From Flavobacterium sp. TR2 (GTDB lineage: Bacteria > Bacteroidota > Bacteroidia > Flavobacteriales > Flavobacteriaceae): a DNA stretch of 64,000 nt. Under the pieces are notes generated by a model. The model was given only the letters and a program-made list of their open reading frames with translations, did no database searches and was not told the origin of the DNA. This document shows, in pieces, positions 53,547-63,543 of this stretch; positions within the stretch are counted from its first letter, which is position 1; every line of letters starts with the position of its first letter. Made by a program: the position numbers and the translations under genes. The DNA lies in contig NZ_CP104307.1 in assembly GCF_025252405.1 (NCBI RefSeq), forward strand, positions 1,922,001 to 1,986,000, given 5' to 3'.

Positions 53547-53595
53547 AAAAAATTATCTAATGATCATAATTGGCAAATTATCTCATTAAAAAAGA

Positions 53596-54309
53596 TTATT
53601 TAATAGACAAATTGTTTAATAAAATCTGATACTTCCTTCCCACAGGAACAATGTCGCCATTTGCCATCGTAAGGTTTTTGGCTGTAACGGCAGAAATTTT
53701 GTCTGTATTTACAATATAGGACCGATGGACTTGTACGAAATGCGCGCAGTCAATCTCGGCGCTTATACTGGCAAGTGAGCCGTAAATAACAATAGGAGAT
53801 TTTAATTTACAATTGTACAATTTCATGTAGTTGCCGAGACTTTCAATATATAAAATATCCGAAAGAGGCGTTTCAATTGCCTGTCCGTTGGAGCGATAAG
53901 AAAGTGTTTTTTCGTCGCTGCTGTTTTCTTTTTTTATGTTATTTCCTGAATGATACGTTTTGGCTTTTTCTATTGCCTTAGAAAACTTATCAAGCGAAAT
54001 AGGCTTTAAAAGATAATCGATGGCATCGTTTTGATAGGCAGAAAGCGCAAAGTCAGAATAAGCGGTTGTTACAATTGTGAGTGGGCGCTTGGGTTGTAAT
54101 TCCATCAATTCTACACCAGAAATAACAGGCATATTAATGTCAAGAAAAATAATATCATATTGATTCTCGTTGAGCAGTTTTATGGCTTCCATGCCATTAA
54201 ATGCACTTCCAGAATGCTCAAGTTCGTCAAATTTGGAAATATGCGAAATCAAGGCTTTGTGTGCCGGCGATTCGTCATCAATTATCAGACAGCGGTAGGT
54301 AAGTGCCAT
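53596..54309 (-). CDS. LytTR response regulator
   Basis: 237 residues. The receiver domain has Asp11/Asp12 and phospho-acceptor Asp57 (IIFLDINMPVISG), TTAYSDFALSAYQNDAIDYLLKPI closing it. The LytTR DNA-binding domain spans about 140-237 (LSDILYIESLGNYMKLYN, FVQVHRSYIVNTDKISAV). Overlaps the kinase gene by 25 bp. The likely target is the direct-repeat operator before the kinase gene. Confidence 0.95.
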   Translation of the reverse strand: MALTYRCLIIDDESPAHKALISHISKFDELEHSGSAFNGMEAIKLLNENQYDIIFLDINMPVISGVELMELQPKRPLTIVTTAYSDFALSAYQNDAIDYLLKPISLDKFSKAIEKAKTYHSGNNIKKENSSDEKTLSYRSNGQAIETPLSDILYIESLGNYMKLYNCKLKSPIVIYGSLASISAEIDCAHFVQVHRSYIVNTDKISAVTAKNLTMANGDIVPVGRKYQILLNNLSIK

Positions 54310-55280
54310 ATGCTCAATTTTACGATAAATGTGTTTTTTTCTTTTCTACAGCATAAAGTATGTTTTAAGCCATATACTTCCAATCTTCTTTTTAAGTTTT
54401 CTATTCCGATTCCAGTGCTCGAAAGCCTTGATTCTGTATCCAAACAATTGTTTTTAAGAGTAAAGCATACACTTCGGCACTGTACTTTCAAGTCAAGATT
54501 AATAAACGGTTCGGCAGTTTCGGCAGAAAACTTCACCGCATTTTCTACCAAAGGCAAAAAGAACAAAGGCGGAATTTCTATTTGGTCATGCACACCTTCA
54601 ATGTTTTGTTTTACAGATAGTCTTTCGTTTCGAAAGGTGTAATATTCAATATATTTTTTAATAAAAGCAATTTCTTCCTGCATTAAAACAAAATCTTTTT
54701 TTGAAGCCTCTATCTGATAGCGCAGCAAGTCTGAAAGATTTAGTATTCGATCTGGAACTTTTTCTGGCTCGGCCAAGGCTTCTCCGTAAAGATTATTCAT
54801 AGCATTCAATAAAAAATGCGGATTCAGCTGTTGTTTTAAAAATGAAAGCTCCGATTTGAAATTAATGATGTCTTTGTCGGCCTGGCTCATTTTTTTACTG
54901 ATTACAATATGCAGAAAATAAAAAAAACAGCCGTTTATAATCAGTGATACAATCTGAAGCGTTTTTAAATTCCCCAACCCGACAAGCGGAAAAAACCAAT
55001 TCATAAAAAAGTAAAAGCCAGTCCAATAAATTGCGAGAAGCGTGAAAAAGATTTTAAACCTTTTGTGGAATAAAAAAGGATTGATAATGCAGATGTTAAA
55101 AACCGTAATCCAGACTATGCAAGGGAAATAACCCATGGCAATTTTGCTGAGAATATAAGACCAGCTGTGTCCGTCGAGTCTCACTTCATCATAAATACAG
55201 GCCAAAATGACCAAATAAACAAGAGTATTAACGATTAAATTTCGTAGAAAAAAATTCTGGTAGATTTTTGCAATTGTCAT
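54285..55280 (-). CDS. LytS-type sensor histidine kinase
   Basis: 331 residues. Four hydrophobic helices (about 12-130: LIVNTLVYLVILACIY, GYFPCIVWITVFNICII, IFFTLLAIYWTGFYFFM, LQIVSLIINGCFFYFLHIV). The His_kinase domain follows, with phospho-His in QQLNPHFLLNAMNNLYGEAL and the N-box LPLVENAVKFSAE; GIGIENLKRRLEVYG is the ATP-lid G-box. No extracellular sensor domain, so the signal is sensed in or near the membrane. Confidence 0.93.
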   Translation of the reverse strand: MTIAKIYQNFFLRNLIVNTLVYLVILACIYDEVRLDGHSWSYILSKIAMGYFPCIVWITVFNICIINPFLFHKRFKIFFTLLAIYWTGFYFFMNWFFPLVGLGNLKTLQIVSLIINGCFFYFLHIVISKKMSQADKDIINFKSELSFLKQQLNPHFLLNAMNNLYGEALAEPEKVPDRILNLSDLLRYQIEASKKDFVLMQEEIAFIKKYIEYYTFRNERLSVKQNIEGVHDQIEIPPLFFLPLVENAVKFSAETAEPFINLDLKVQCRSVCFTLKNNCLDTESRLSSTGIGIENLKRRLEVYGLKHTLCCRKEKNTFIVKLSIWHLPTAV

Positions 55281-55340
55281 AGCGGCAAAAATAATATAAT
55301 CGTATAGTTTGTAAGCATTTATAAAGAATAATTTATACTA

Positions 55341-55376
55341 ACGCCATTCGTATAAATCATACGCCATTGGTATAAA
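55341..55376 (-). promoter_or_regulatory. Direct-repeat operator of the LytTR system
   Basis: ACGCCATTCGTATAAA (55341-55356) and ACGCCATTGGTATAAA (55361-55376) differ at one base and are exactly 20 bp apart. LytTR proteins bind pairs of direct repeats spaced by two helical turns. It lies 61 bp before the kinase start and 75 bp before the 81-residue protein. Confidence 0.7.
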
Positions 55377-55450
55377 ATTGCTGTTAAAGTATGGACTTCT
55401 CTATTATTTTTGATCTTGAGTTTCTATAATCTTTTTAATAAAAAAATAAA

Positions 55451-55696
55451 ATGTACCAGTTTAAAGAATTACAAGAAGCAGAGGTCATTGTGGAAGTTTT
55501 TAAAACAAATGTCCAAAAAGAATCTGATCGAGATTATATCATAACAGTTATGCAAAATCAGTTCCCAGATTATAAAATTAATTTTGATTTGGAAGACTGT
55601 GATAAGATTTTGAGAGTAGAAGGTGTTGATTTGCAATGTGATAATGTTGTGAGTCATGTGTGCGGTTTAGGTTTTACTTGTGTGCGATTAGAATAA
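55451..55696 (+). CDS. Small HMA-like protein
   Basis: 81 residues with a ferredoxin-like beta-alpha-beta pattern (EVIVEVFKTNVQKESDRDYIITVMQNQFPDYKINFDLEDCDKILRVEG) found in many Bacteroidota and resembling heavy-metal-associated domains but without the CxxC pair. Cys residues occur at DCDK, LQCDN, HVCG and FTCVR. Function unknown. It may be regulated from the direct repeats upstream. Confidence 0.7.
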   Translation: MYQFKELQEAEVIVEVFKTNVQKESDRDYIITVMQNQFPDYKINFDLEDCDKILRVEGVDLQCDNVVSHVCGLGFTCVRLE

Positions 55697-55728
55697 ATTT
55701 ATATTTTCTATTTCTGAAAAACAGGTGT

Positions 55729-55755
55729 AAATACGCTAACGTATTTGTGTTTTTT
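55729..55755 (+). terminator. Rho-independent terminator
   Basis: AAATACG, loop CTAA, CGTATTT, then GTGTTTTTTTT. Ends the HMA-like gene. Confidence 0.75.
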
Positions 55756-55942
55756 TTAAGTATTTTGTGTAATCTTCTAATTTTAAAATAAATCTTAAAT
55801 GCTAAGTTTTATACTTTCTATTTTTCTTTTTCTTCTCGAACAGCTAATCTGATTTAACTGTTTTTTTTAGTTGCTTTTCCACTAACTTTTTATCAGTATA
55901 AAAGGTGTCTTCATTTGCGTATTATTTTTCTAATTTTACGCC

Positions 55943-57472
55943 ATGAAAAAAAAGTTCCAACTCTTCGATTTTAATCAGAAAGTCAATTACAAAAACGAAA
56001 TTTTAGCAGGTTTAACTGTTGCGATGACCATGATTCCAGAATCGTTGTCGTTTGCTATTTTGGCTGGATTTCCGCCGTTGGTAGGTTTGTATGCGGCTTT
56101 TATTGCTGGACTAGTAACAGCTATTTTTGGAGGAAGGCCAGGAATGATTTCGGGCGGTGCAGGAGCAACCGTGATTGTTTTAATCGCTTTGATGAAATCG
56201 CACGGAATAGAATATGTTTTTGCTGCAGTTGCCCTTGGAGGTGTTGTTCAGATCTGTATCGGACTTTTTAAATTAGGAAAATTTATTCGATTAGTTCCCC
56301 AGCCTGTTATGTTTGGTTTTGTAAATGGTCTGGCCGTTGTGATTTTTATGTCGCAGCTAGAACAGTTTAAAACGGTTGTTAATGGACAAGTTTCGTGGCT
56401 TCAAGGCACTCCTTTGTATATTATGCTTGGCTTAGTTGCTTTGACAATTGCCATTGTTTTAATTTTTCCGAAGATTACAAAAGCAGTTCCTGCATCTTTA
56501 GTAGCCATTATGGTTGTTTTTGCAATTGTGATTATTTTTAATATTGAAACCAAAACGGTAGAAGATATTGCTTCGGTTCAAGGCGGATTTCCTCCTTTTC
56601 ATATTCCGAATATTCCATTTTCTTTCGAAACTTTTAAAGTGATATTTCCATATTCGGTAATTGTTGCCGCTGTTGGTTTGACTGAAGGTTTGCTTACGCT
56701 GAATTTAGTTGACGAAATTACAGGAACCAGAGGAAACAGCAACAGAGAATGTATTGCACAAGGAAGCTCAAATATTCTAAATGGTTTCTTCTACGGAATG
56801 GGCGGTTGTCCAATGATTGCGCAGACTTTGGTAAATCTCGGAGCAGGTTCGAGAGCAAGACTTGCTGGAATTATTGGTGCCTTGACTATTTTAATGATCA
56901 TACTTTTTGGAGCTCCAGTAATAGGGAAATTGCCAATGGCGGCTTTGGTAGGCGTTATGATGATGGTGGCTATAACCACTTTTGAATGGGCAAGTTTTAA
57001 GATCATTAATAAAATGCCGAAACATGATATTTTTGTTGGAATTCTAGTGGCTTTAATTACCATTGTACTGCATAATCTGGCATTGGCAGTTTTAATTGGT
57101 GTGATTATTTCTGCTCTGGTTTTTGCTTGGGAAAGTGCCAAAAGAATTCGCGCAAGACATTATATTGACGCAAACGGAATAAAGCATTATGAAATTTTTG
57201 GCCCATTATTCTTTGGCTCTACTACTGCGTTTTTAGAAAAATTTGATATCCAGAACGATCCTAATCATATTATAATAGATTTTAGAGAAAGCCGAGTTGC
57301 TGATATGTCCGCCATTGAAGCTTTGAATAATATTACTAAAAAGTACAATCAGCTCAATAAAACCGTAGAGCTGGAACATTTAAGCGCCGACTGCAGGCAA
57401 CTGCTCAAAAATGCTGATGCTGTTATTAAAGTGAATGTTATTGAAGATCCAACTTATAAAGTGGTATCTTGA
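55943..57472 (+). CDS. SulP-family inorganic anion transporter
   Basis: 509 residues, shorter than typical SulP of about 560. Starts FDFNQKVNYKNEILAGLTVAMTMIPESLSFAILAGFPPLVGLYAAF, the family signature; ten or more transmembrane helices include FFYGMGGCPMIAQTLVNLGAG. The C-terminal STAS domain (about 415-509: GPLFFGSTTAFLEKFD, IIIDFRESRVADMSAIEAL) is complete. Probably moves sulfate, bicarbonate or a similar anion; the ion cannot be read from sequence. Confidence 0.92.
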   Translation: MKKKFQLFDFNQKVNYKNEILAGLTVAMTMIPESLSFAILAGFPPLVGLYAAFIAGLVTAIFGGRPGMISGGAGATVIVLIALMKSHGIEYVFAAVALGGVVQICIGLFKLGKFIRLVPQPVMFGFVNGLAVVIFMSQLEQFKTVVNGQVSWLQGTPLYIMLGLVALTIAIVLIFPKITKAVPASLVAIMVVFAIVIIFNIETKTVEDIASVQGGFPPFHIPNIPFSFETFKVIFPYSVIVAAVGLTEGLLTLNLVDEITGTRGNSNRECIAQGSSNILNGFFYGMGGCPMIAQTLVNLGAGSRARLAGIIGALTILMIILFGAPVIGKLPMAALVGVMMMVAITTFEWASFKIINKMPKHDIFVGILVALITIVLHNLALAVLIGVIISALVFAWESAKRIRARHYIDANGIKHYEIFGPLFFGSTTAFLEKFDIQNDPNHIIIDFRESRVADMSAIEALNNITKKYNQLNKTVELEHLSADCRQLLKNADAVIKVNVIEDPTYKVVS

Positions 57473-57531
57473 AAATAAGATAATGTGTCGATTTGATAAT
57501 TAGATAATGAAATTAGTAGCGTAAATCTGTA

Positions 57532-57559
57532 GCGTAGACGCACTGCAGTGCCTCTACGC
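57532..57559. repeat. REP-like palindrome
   Basis: GCGTAGACGCACT and AGTGCCTCTACGC with GC between, 12 of 13 paired. A dispersed type frequent in Bacteroidota. Confidence 0.7.
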
Positions 57560-57580
57560 ATAAGTATATCAAAAAACAGC

Positions 57581-57614
57581 AAACCCGACAGATTTTAAAG
57601 AATCTGTCGGGTTT
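57581..57614. terminator. Terminator after SulP gene
   Basis: AAACCCGACAGATT and AATCTGTCGGGTTT, perfect 14-bp arms around six bases, then TTTTT-rich DNA. Confidence 0.88.
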
Positions 57615-57623
57615 GTTTTTGTT

Positions 57624-57691
57624 TGTCAGGCTGAGCGAAGTCGAAGCCCACGTACCAATTGGAGCGCCCTTCGACTCCGCTCAGGGTGACA
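57624..57691. repeat. Full palindrome of the GAGCGAAGTCGAAG element
   Basis: Arms TGTCAGGCTGAGCGAAGTCG plus AAG (57624-57646) and CTTCGACTCCGCTCAGGGTG plus ACA (57669-57691). One half occurs again at 28892. Confidence 0.8.
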
Positions 57692-57731
57692 ATCATCGTC
57701 AAATTATCTAATTATCAAATTGACACATTTT

Positions 57732-58937
57732 CTAATTTTTGCGTAGCGTACCCTCAACATCACTCAGTTTTCCATCAATCTCACCAATCTGTAAACCCAG
57801 AATATGAGCAATTAAAGGATATACAGAAACATTCTGAAACGTTTTTACTTTTTTATTGATTTTAAACGCAGGGCCTTTTGCATAAAAAATAGCGTGCATA
57901 TCTTTTTCGTTATTGTCATAACCGTGCGTTCCGCCATTTATATGAGTACTTTCTTTGCTTACTAAGCTCCAACCTTTATCGGCTTCAATGACAAAATCAT
58001 GAACACGAGGATTTGATCCGTAGTGCAATCTTTTTGGAACTTCAGTCGATTTCCAGAATTTAATATGTGGAACTTTTTTCAAAGCATTAGCAATAGAATC
58101 CTGATAGCCAGATTTTGCCTGTAAACTCATAATTGGGTTCACAACATCTTTATAGCCCAGCCATTCTGGTTTTAAATAATCTAAAACGGCTATTTTTTTA
58201 TCATTGCTGATAGTGGCCATTCCGTGGTCTGAAACGATTATCAAATTGATTTGTTTTCCAATAGGCAGTTGATCTAATCTTTTAGATATTTCTCCCATAA
58301 TCGAATCCATTTTAATCACCATTTTTTCGGTTTTTGGCGAAAGCGGACCAAAATTATGACCAGTATGATCTGGTTCGTCAAAATATAAAGTTATCAAATG
58401 AGGGCGCTGTTTTTCTGGAAGCTGCAGCCATTTCATAACGGTATCAATTCTGGCTCCATATGGAATTTTACCGTCATAATTTTTAAAGTAAGTTGGATTT
58501 CGTTTATCAATATCAGAACCAGGCCAGAAGAAAGAAGCTGTTTTTATACCCTGTTGCTCAGCTAAATTCCAAATCGGATTTCCGCCATAAAATCTCGAAT
58601 CATTTTTAGCATTGCTTGATAATGAAAAAGACTGATTCAAAGAAGAATCAAAGAAAACATTGTTGATGATTCCGTGATGATCTGGATAAAGTCCCGTGAC
58701 AATAGAATAATGATTTGGAAAAGTTTTACTTGGGTAAGACGGTTTCATTGATTTGGCATGAACGCCTTCTTTTTCAATTTGCTTCAGATTTGGAAGATTA
58801 TACATTTTGCCATAATCCCAGCGAAAGCCATCCATAGAAATTAAAACTACGTAATTGTCTTTATTGCTTTGGGCTTGTAAAAAAGTAGTAAGAAGTAAAA
58901 ATGTAAAAGATAAAAAGTGAGTTGTGAATTTTCTCAT
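57732..58937 (-). CDS. Ectonucleotide pyrophosphatase/phosphodiesterase
   Basis: 401 residues with signal peptide (FTTHFLSFTFLLLTTFLQAQ), so periplasmic or exported. Alkaline-phosphatase-superfamily metal site: ISMDGFRWDY (first Asp), PSKTFPNHYSIVTGLYPDHHG (nucleophile Thr in SKTFPNH), YFDEPDHTGHNFGP, IIVSDHGMA and GGTHGYDNNEKDMHAIFYAKG with metal-binding Asp and His. All key residues are present. Hydrolyses phosphodiester or pyrophosphate bonds of nucleotides. Confidence 0.93.
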   Translation of the reverse strand: MRKFTTHFLSFTFLLLTTFLQAQSNKDNYVVLISMDGFRWDYGKMYNLPNLKQIEKEGVHAKSMKPSYPSKTFPNHYSIVTGLYPDHHGIINNVFFDSSLNQSFSLSSNAKNDSRFYGGNPIWNLAEQQGIKTASFFWPGSDIDKRNPTYFKNYDGKIPYGARIDTVMKWLQLPEKQRPHLITLYFDEPDHTGHNFGPLSPKTEKMVIKMDSIMGEISKRLDQLPIGKQINLIIVSDHGMATISNDKKIAVLDYLKPEWLGYKDVVNPIMSLQAKSGYQDSIANALKKVPHIKFWKSTEVPKRLHYGSNPRVHDFVIEADKGWSLVSKESTHINGGTHGYDNNEKDMHAIFYAKGPAFKINKKVKTFQNVSVYPLIAHILGLQIGEIDGKLSDVEGTLRKN

Positions 58938-59032
58938 TGTGCAATTTTAAATAGAACCGCAAAGGTATTGATAACAGATTTTTTAAAGAAAAAGAGAATG
59001 TTAAATAAAGGGATGGCCACGAATTGACCAAG

Positions 59033-59201
59033 GAGAATAGCCACGAATTCACGAATTATTTTTTTATAATCTTTATCTATATTTTTATTAGCTACGGATT
59101 ACACAGATTAAAAGGATTATAATCTGTGATAATCTTTTTAATCTGTGGCAAAAAATAAACACAGAGATTTGAAAATAATTCGTGAATTCGTGGCTATTCT
59201 C
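59033..59201. repeat. 169-bp nested inverted repeat
   Basis: Perfect 28-bp arms at 59033-59060 (starts GAGAATAGCCACGAATTC) and 59174-59201 (ends GAATTCGTGGCTATTCTC). Inside is a second inverted repeat, CACAGATTAAAAGGATTAT with ATAATCTTTTTAATCTGTG (one mismatch). The whole gap 58938-59273 contains no gene. Confidence 0.85.
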
Positions 59202-59220
59202 TTCGGTTGAGTTGTGGCTA

Positions 59221-59253
59221 AAAAAAAGCGCCAGAAGTAAATCCAGCGCTTTT
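59221..59253 (-). terminator. groEL terminator
   Basis: AAAAGCGC and GCGCTTTT arms with a run of A on the plus strand, just after the groEL stop. Confidence 0.75.
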
Positions 59254-59273
59254 AATTTTTAAGAAGAGAACGA

Positions 59274-60917
<1,644 letters not shown>

Positions 60918-60989
60918 TTAATGTTTGATTTGTTTCAAGTTAAATGAAGTTCTTAATTTTTTAATACTTCGTACTTAATACAATATTTT

Positions 60990-61265
60990 TTAGATAATCG
61001 CTAAAATATCATCCTCGCGCATGATTAGATAATCAGTGCCTTCCAGTTTTAACTCTGTTCCTGCATATTTTCCGTAAAGAACAGTATCGCCAACTTTTAC
61101 AGTCATTGTGTGATCTTTAGTTCCGTTTCCTACTGCTACTACAGTACCTTTTTGTGGTTTCTCTTTGGCAGTATCTGGAATAAAAATACCTGAGGCAGTT
61201 TTAGTTTCAGCTGCAACAGGCTCAATAAGTACGCGGTCTGAAAGCGGTTTAATGTTTAAAGCCAT
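60990..61265 (-). CDS. groES: Co-chaperonin GroES
   Basis: 91 residues. [41 protein letters not shown] is the family signature; the mobile loop and [16 protein letters not shown] are intact. First gene of the groES-groEL operon. I found no clear CIRCE repeat (TTAGCACTC type) in the 144-bp region before it. Confidence 0.98.
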   Translation of the reverse strand: MALNIKPLSDRVLIEPVAAETKTASGIFIPDTAKEKPQKGTVVAVGNGTKDHTMTVKVGDTVLYGKYAGTELKLEGTDYLIMREDDILAII

Positions 61266-61351
61266 GATTTTATATTATTATAAGTTATACGATTTTTTTC
61301 TGTTCTATAAACTTTCAGAAACTATGCCATGCTAGAAAAACTGACATTATT

Positions 61352-61386
61352 TCTTAAAAAAAATGCCAGCTTTGACAGGCTGGCAT
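61352..61386 (-). terminator. secG terminator
   Basis: ATGCCAGC (61363-61370) and GCTGGCAT (61379-61386) with eight A before it on the plus strand. Isolates secG from groES. Confidence 0.85.
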
Positions 61387-61409
61387 TAGATTTTTATATC
61401 GAGCTAAAA

Positions 61410-61751
61410 TTATTTAGTAGCTGGTGCTGCAGGAGCAGGAGTATTTCCTTGTGCTGGAGCTGCAGGAGCATTTACAGGAGCTTCAGTTTTGTCAATGATT
61501 TTAGATTCTGTATCACTTAAAGATCCTGAGAAACTTAAGCTAGAAAGTAAAATTAGCACAATTAAAACAGTAGCTAAAGTCCAAGTACTTTTATCTAAAA
61601 AGTCAGTTGTTTTTTGTACTCCACCTAACATCTGCGTTCCGCTGATAGTAGAAGACAATCCGCCTCCTTTAGGGTTCTGTACCATGATAACTACGATCAA
61701 TAGAAAACAAACTATTGTGATTAAAACTAAAAAAATTGAAAATGTGCTCAT
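61410..61751 (-). CDS. secG: Preprotein translocase subunit SecG
   Basis: 113 residues. Two transmembrane helices (IFLVLITIVCFLLIVVIMVQ and TWTLATVLIVLILLSSLSF) around the conserved cytoplasmic loop NPKGGGLSSTISGTQMLGG. Pro/Ala-rich tail. Helps SecYE translocation. Starts 3 bp after the previous gene ends, so co-transcribed. Confidence 0.95.
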   Translation of the reverse strand: MSTFSIFLVLITIVCFLLIVVIMVQNPKGGGLSSTISGTQMLGGVQKTTDFLDKSTWTLATVLIVLILLSSLSFSGSLSDTESKIIDKTEAPVNAPAAPAQGNTPAPAAPATK

Positions 61752-61754
61752 TAC

Positions 61755-63458
61755 TTAATTATTGTTATTGTTATTTTGTTGTAAAATCTTTATATCCGAT
61801 ATGCGGTCTGCAAAGAAAGTAATTTTTTCTGGATATTTCAAAATTAATATTTCATATGCCTGAATTGCCTTTGTATATTTCTTTTGTTCCAGATAAACTC
61901 TCGCCAAAGTCTCGGTCATTAGATATGAATTATCCTCTATATTGCTTTCAATTTGTACTGCTGGAGAGCTGTTTCCTGGCTTAATAGGAGAGATTTTCGG
62001 ATTGCTTTCAATAAACTTATCGATAATTTCAGCCTTTTTTTGTCTCTCTTCTTCTAGTTTTGCTTTTTCTTCAGCTTCTTTCTCCGCTTTTTCCTCTGGA
62101 GACAGTTCGTCTGAACGGTCAATAGGTTCAGTTCGAGATAACTGCAGCCATTCTTGGAACGAATGTTTTTCGCTAAGAGAAAAATCCAAAGGCTTCCCGA
62201 TTTCTAAATGTTCTGCAGCTGTTTTTGCAGGTTCATTAGGTTCTTCCTCAATTATTTCTTCAATCGGTTCTTCATTTTCTTCTTGAATTTCCTCCTCGTC
62301 TTTATCCTCAGATTGCAGAACTTCTAGAATTTCTTCTTTTGGTTGTTCGGGTGCTTTTGCTTCTGCTTCTTTAATTGAAGAAAGAATAGATCGTTCAATG
62401 GTATTCATCTTAAATTCCGGAATGACCATTTCTTCAATAACACTGTCGTCTTCATCTTCTTCAACCGAATTAAAAAGAGGTTCTTCTATTATAGTATCGG
62501 CTTTTGCTTCTTCAGTTTCCACAGATTGCTCAGTGCTTACTGCTTCTGCTTCTTTAATTGAACTTAAAATAGAATTTTCAATACGGTCAAATTTTGGCTC
62601 TTCAATTTCTTTTTCTGGTTCGGGTGCAGAAACTGTTTCAGAAACTTTGATTGAACTTAAAATAGAATTTTCAACACGATCAAATTTAGGTTCTTCCGTT
62701 TTTACTACTTCTGCTTCTTCGGTTAAAATCGCTGTTTCTTCTTCTATGTTTGAGATTGAATCTGCAACGTCAATTTTGTTTTCCGTTTCGATTACAGGTT
62801 TTTCAAAAGTAACTGAATGCGCTTCTTTTATAGCAAGAAAAATAGAAGGATCTATTTCTGGAAGTTTTTTAGGCTCTTCTGTTACAGGTTTTTCGAAAGT
62901 AATTGAATGCGCTTCTTTTATTGCTAGGAAAATAGAAGGGTCGATTTCAGGAACTGTTTTAGGCTCTTCAATAATTAAGGGCTCTTCTGCTTTTATTGGT
63001 TCCTGAGCTTGTATTGGTTCTTCGATTTCTGTAATCGAAGGAGTTTCAATAGGAGAACTTGCAGTTTCTTTAACTGTATCTGAAGCAGGCTGTTCTTCAA
63101 GATCTGTTTTTATTTCAATAGCTTTCTGAATTTGCTCTGGTGAAATTATCTCACTATCAAAAACGGTAATTTCAAGAAGATCTCTCAGTTTCTGCTCATA
63201 GAAATCATTTTGAATAGAAGTAAAAGCTTCAGAAGTAATAAAATCAAATAAAACAGAACGGTCTAATGTATGTGCAGCGGTTACTTTTAAAGCATAATTA
63301 TACTTAAAACTGTTTTGGTTGTAAAGTCCTTTTAATCGTAATGCGCGAGCACTTTGAAAATATGGAAATTCATTCAAAACACTGCCTAATGCATCCGCCT
63401 GCTTTTCTGTAATAGCATCGGGTTTGTTCATTAAGTAGGTATAATCGCTGACGTTCAT
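61755..63458 (-). CDS. Repeat-rich acidic protein with TPR-like end
   Basis: 567 residues. N terminus MNVSDYTYLMNKPDAITEKQADALGSVL to about 120 is helical. Then come tandem, strongly acidic repeats: two copies of PEIDPSIFLAIKEAHSxTFEKP and four of the type FDRVENSILSSIKxAE. The C-terminal 60 residues (MTETLARVYLEQKKYTKAIQAYEIL, ILKYPEKITFFADRISDIK) form a TPR-like unit. Between lptE and secG, so perhaps membrane-related. No signal peptide. The function is not known to me. Confidence 0.85.
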   Translation of the reverse strand: MNVSDYTYLMNKPDAITEKQADALGSVLNEFPYFQSARALRLKGLYNQNSFKYNYALKVTAAHTLDRSVLFDFITSEAFTSIQNDFYEQKLRDLLEITVFDSEIISPEQIQKAIEIKTDLEEQPASDTVKETASSPIETPSITEIEEPIQAQEPIKAEEPLIIEEPKTVPEIDPSIFLAIKEAHSITFEKPVTEEPKKLPEIDPSIFLAIKEAHSVTFEKPVIETENKIDVADSISNIEEETAILTEEAEVVKTEEPKFDRVENSILSSIKVSETVSAPEPEKEIEEPKFDRIENSILSSIKEAEAVSTEQSVETEEAKADTIIEEPLFNSVEEDEDDSVIEEMVIPEFKMNTIERSILSSIKEAEAKAPEQPKEEILEVLQSEDKDEEEIQEENEEPIEEIIEEEPNEPAKTAAEHLEIGKPLDFSLSEKHSFQEWLQLSRTEPIDRSDELSPEEKAEKEAEEKAKLEEERQKKAEIIDKFIESNPKISPIKPGNSSPAVQIESNIEDNSYLMTETLARVYLEQKKYTKAIQAYEILILKYPEKITFFADRISDIKILQQNNNNNN

Positions 63459-63543
63459 TATTTGTTTTTTTTGGGTTTAATCAGTTAATTGTTGATTTAT
63501 TTTTAGCTGTTTAATCGATTAAACGATTCAACAAACGGCAAAA

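Noticed and set aside
61266..61409. Search for a CIRCE element before groES
   Set aside because: No TTAGCACTC/GAGTGCTAA inverted repeat is present in the region.
62398..63006. 202-residue Ser-rich frame antisense to the repeat protein
   Set aside because: Mirror of the acidic tandem repeats on the coding strand.
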